Positions 7,014 through 7,053 of a stretch of 7,053 nt of DNA are shown piece by piece. The stretch covers positions 1 through 7,053 of the forward strand of contig JAUWSZ010000112.1 of NCBI GenBank assembly GCA_030609865.1, given 5' to 3'. The notes below the pieces were generated by a model that saw only the letters and a program-made list of their open reading frames with translations, was not told where the DNA came from and did not search any database. Made by a program: the position numbers and the translations under genes. Each line of letters begins with the position of its first letter. Positions within the stretch are counted from its first letter, which is position 1. The DNA comes from a bacterium. Its GTDB lineage: Bacteria; Desulfobacterota; DSWW01.

Positions 7014-7053
7014 TTATCGTTGGTCCATGTATTCGAGGAAGGGCCGGGCCGCC
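7014..7053 (-). CDS. Possible 3' end of a convergent gene at the right edge
   Basis: On the minus strand an open frame enters from the right edge, reads AARPFLEYMDQR and stops at TAA (7014-7016). The composition looks protein-like, and the stop lies right beside the palindromic element, as expected between convergent genes. Twelve codons are far too few to name a family, and chance openness is likely enough that this is only a suggestion. Confidence 0.3.
   Translation of the reverse strand, partial: AARPFLEYMDQR

Overview
The window is about 7 kb of ordinary chromosomal DNA from a moderately GC-rich Gram-negative bacterium. It carries six well-supported genes, separated by intergenic regions unusually rich in small repeats. 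The lineage cannot be fixed from sequence alone. A Sec-type nickel superoxide dismutase, a membrane GGDEF protein, a glucosylglycerate-phosphorylase-like GH13 enzyme and heptamer-type intergenic repeats suggest an environmental deltaproteobacterial (Desulfobacterota-like) or neighbouring phylum. That placement is inference.

Layout. Positions 1-511 (minus) hold the N-terminal 170 residues of an L-lactate dehydrogenase that runs off the left edge. Positions 526-1443 (minus) hold an EamA/DMT-family membrane transporter whose stop lies 14 bases before the ldh start, so the two look like one operon. A 307-base divergent intergenic region (1444-1750) contains inverted heptamer arrays and a potentially structured leader. 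It precedes a GH13 subfamily 18 alpha-glucoside phosphorylase (1751-3664, plus). A 236-base spacer with three small repeat families leads to sodN (3901-4377, plus), a nickel superoxide dismutase whose predicted signal-peptide cleavage falls just before the metal-binding His-Cys N-terminus. A 219-base spacer holds a 64-base interspersed repeat and a good sigma70-like promoter. It precedes a 488-residue protein (4597-6063, plus) with an export signal, a degenerate staphylococcal-nuclease-like domain, one transmembrane helix and a GGDEF diguanylate cyclase domain. A stand-alone cyclic-nucleotide-binding-fold protein follows 65 bases later (6129-6596, plus). The last 457 bases hold almost no coding sequence. 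They contain a large imperfect palindrome (6818-7012) with an inverted second copy of the 64-base repeat, and possibly the last codons of a convergent gene at the right edge.

How the genes may work together. The ldh/transporter pair and the GH13 phosphorylase point to carbon or compatible-solute metabolism, but no pathway is complete here. The nuclease-like/GGDEF protein and the cNMP-fold protein probably form a signalling pair: an envelope signal sensed outside the membrane would be turned into c-di-GMP inside. sodN is probably an independent periplasmic oxidative-stress gene. I see no phage genes, CRISPR array, rRNA or tRNA, and no intact transposase.
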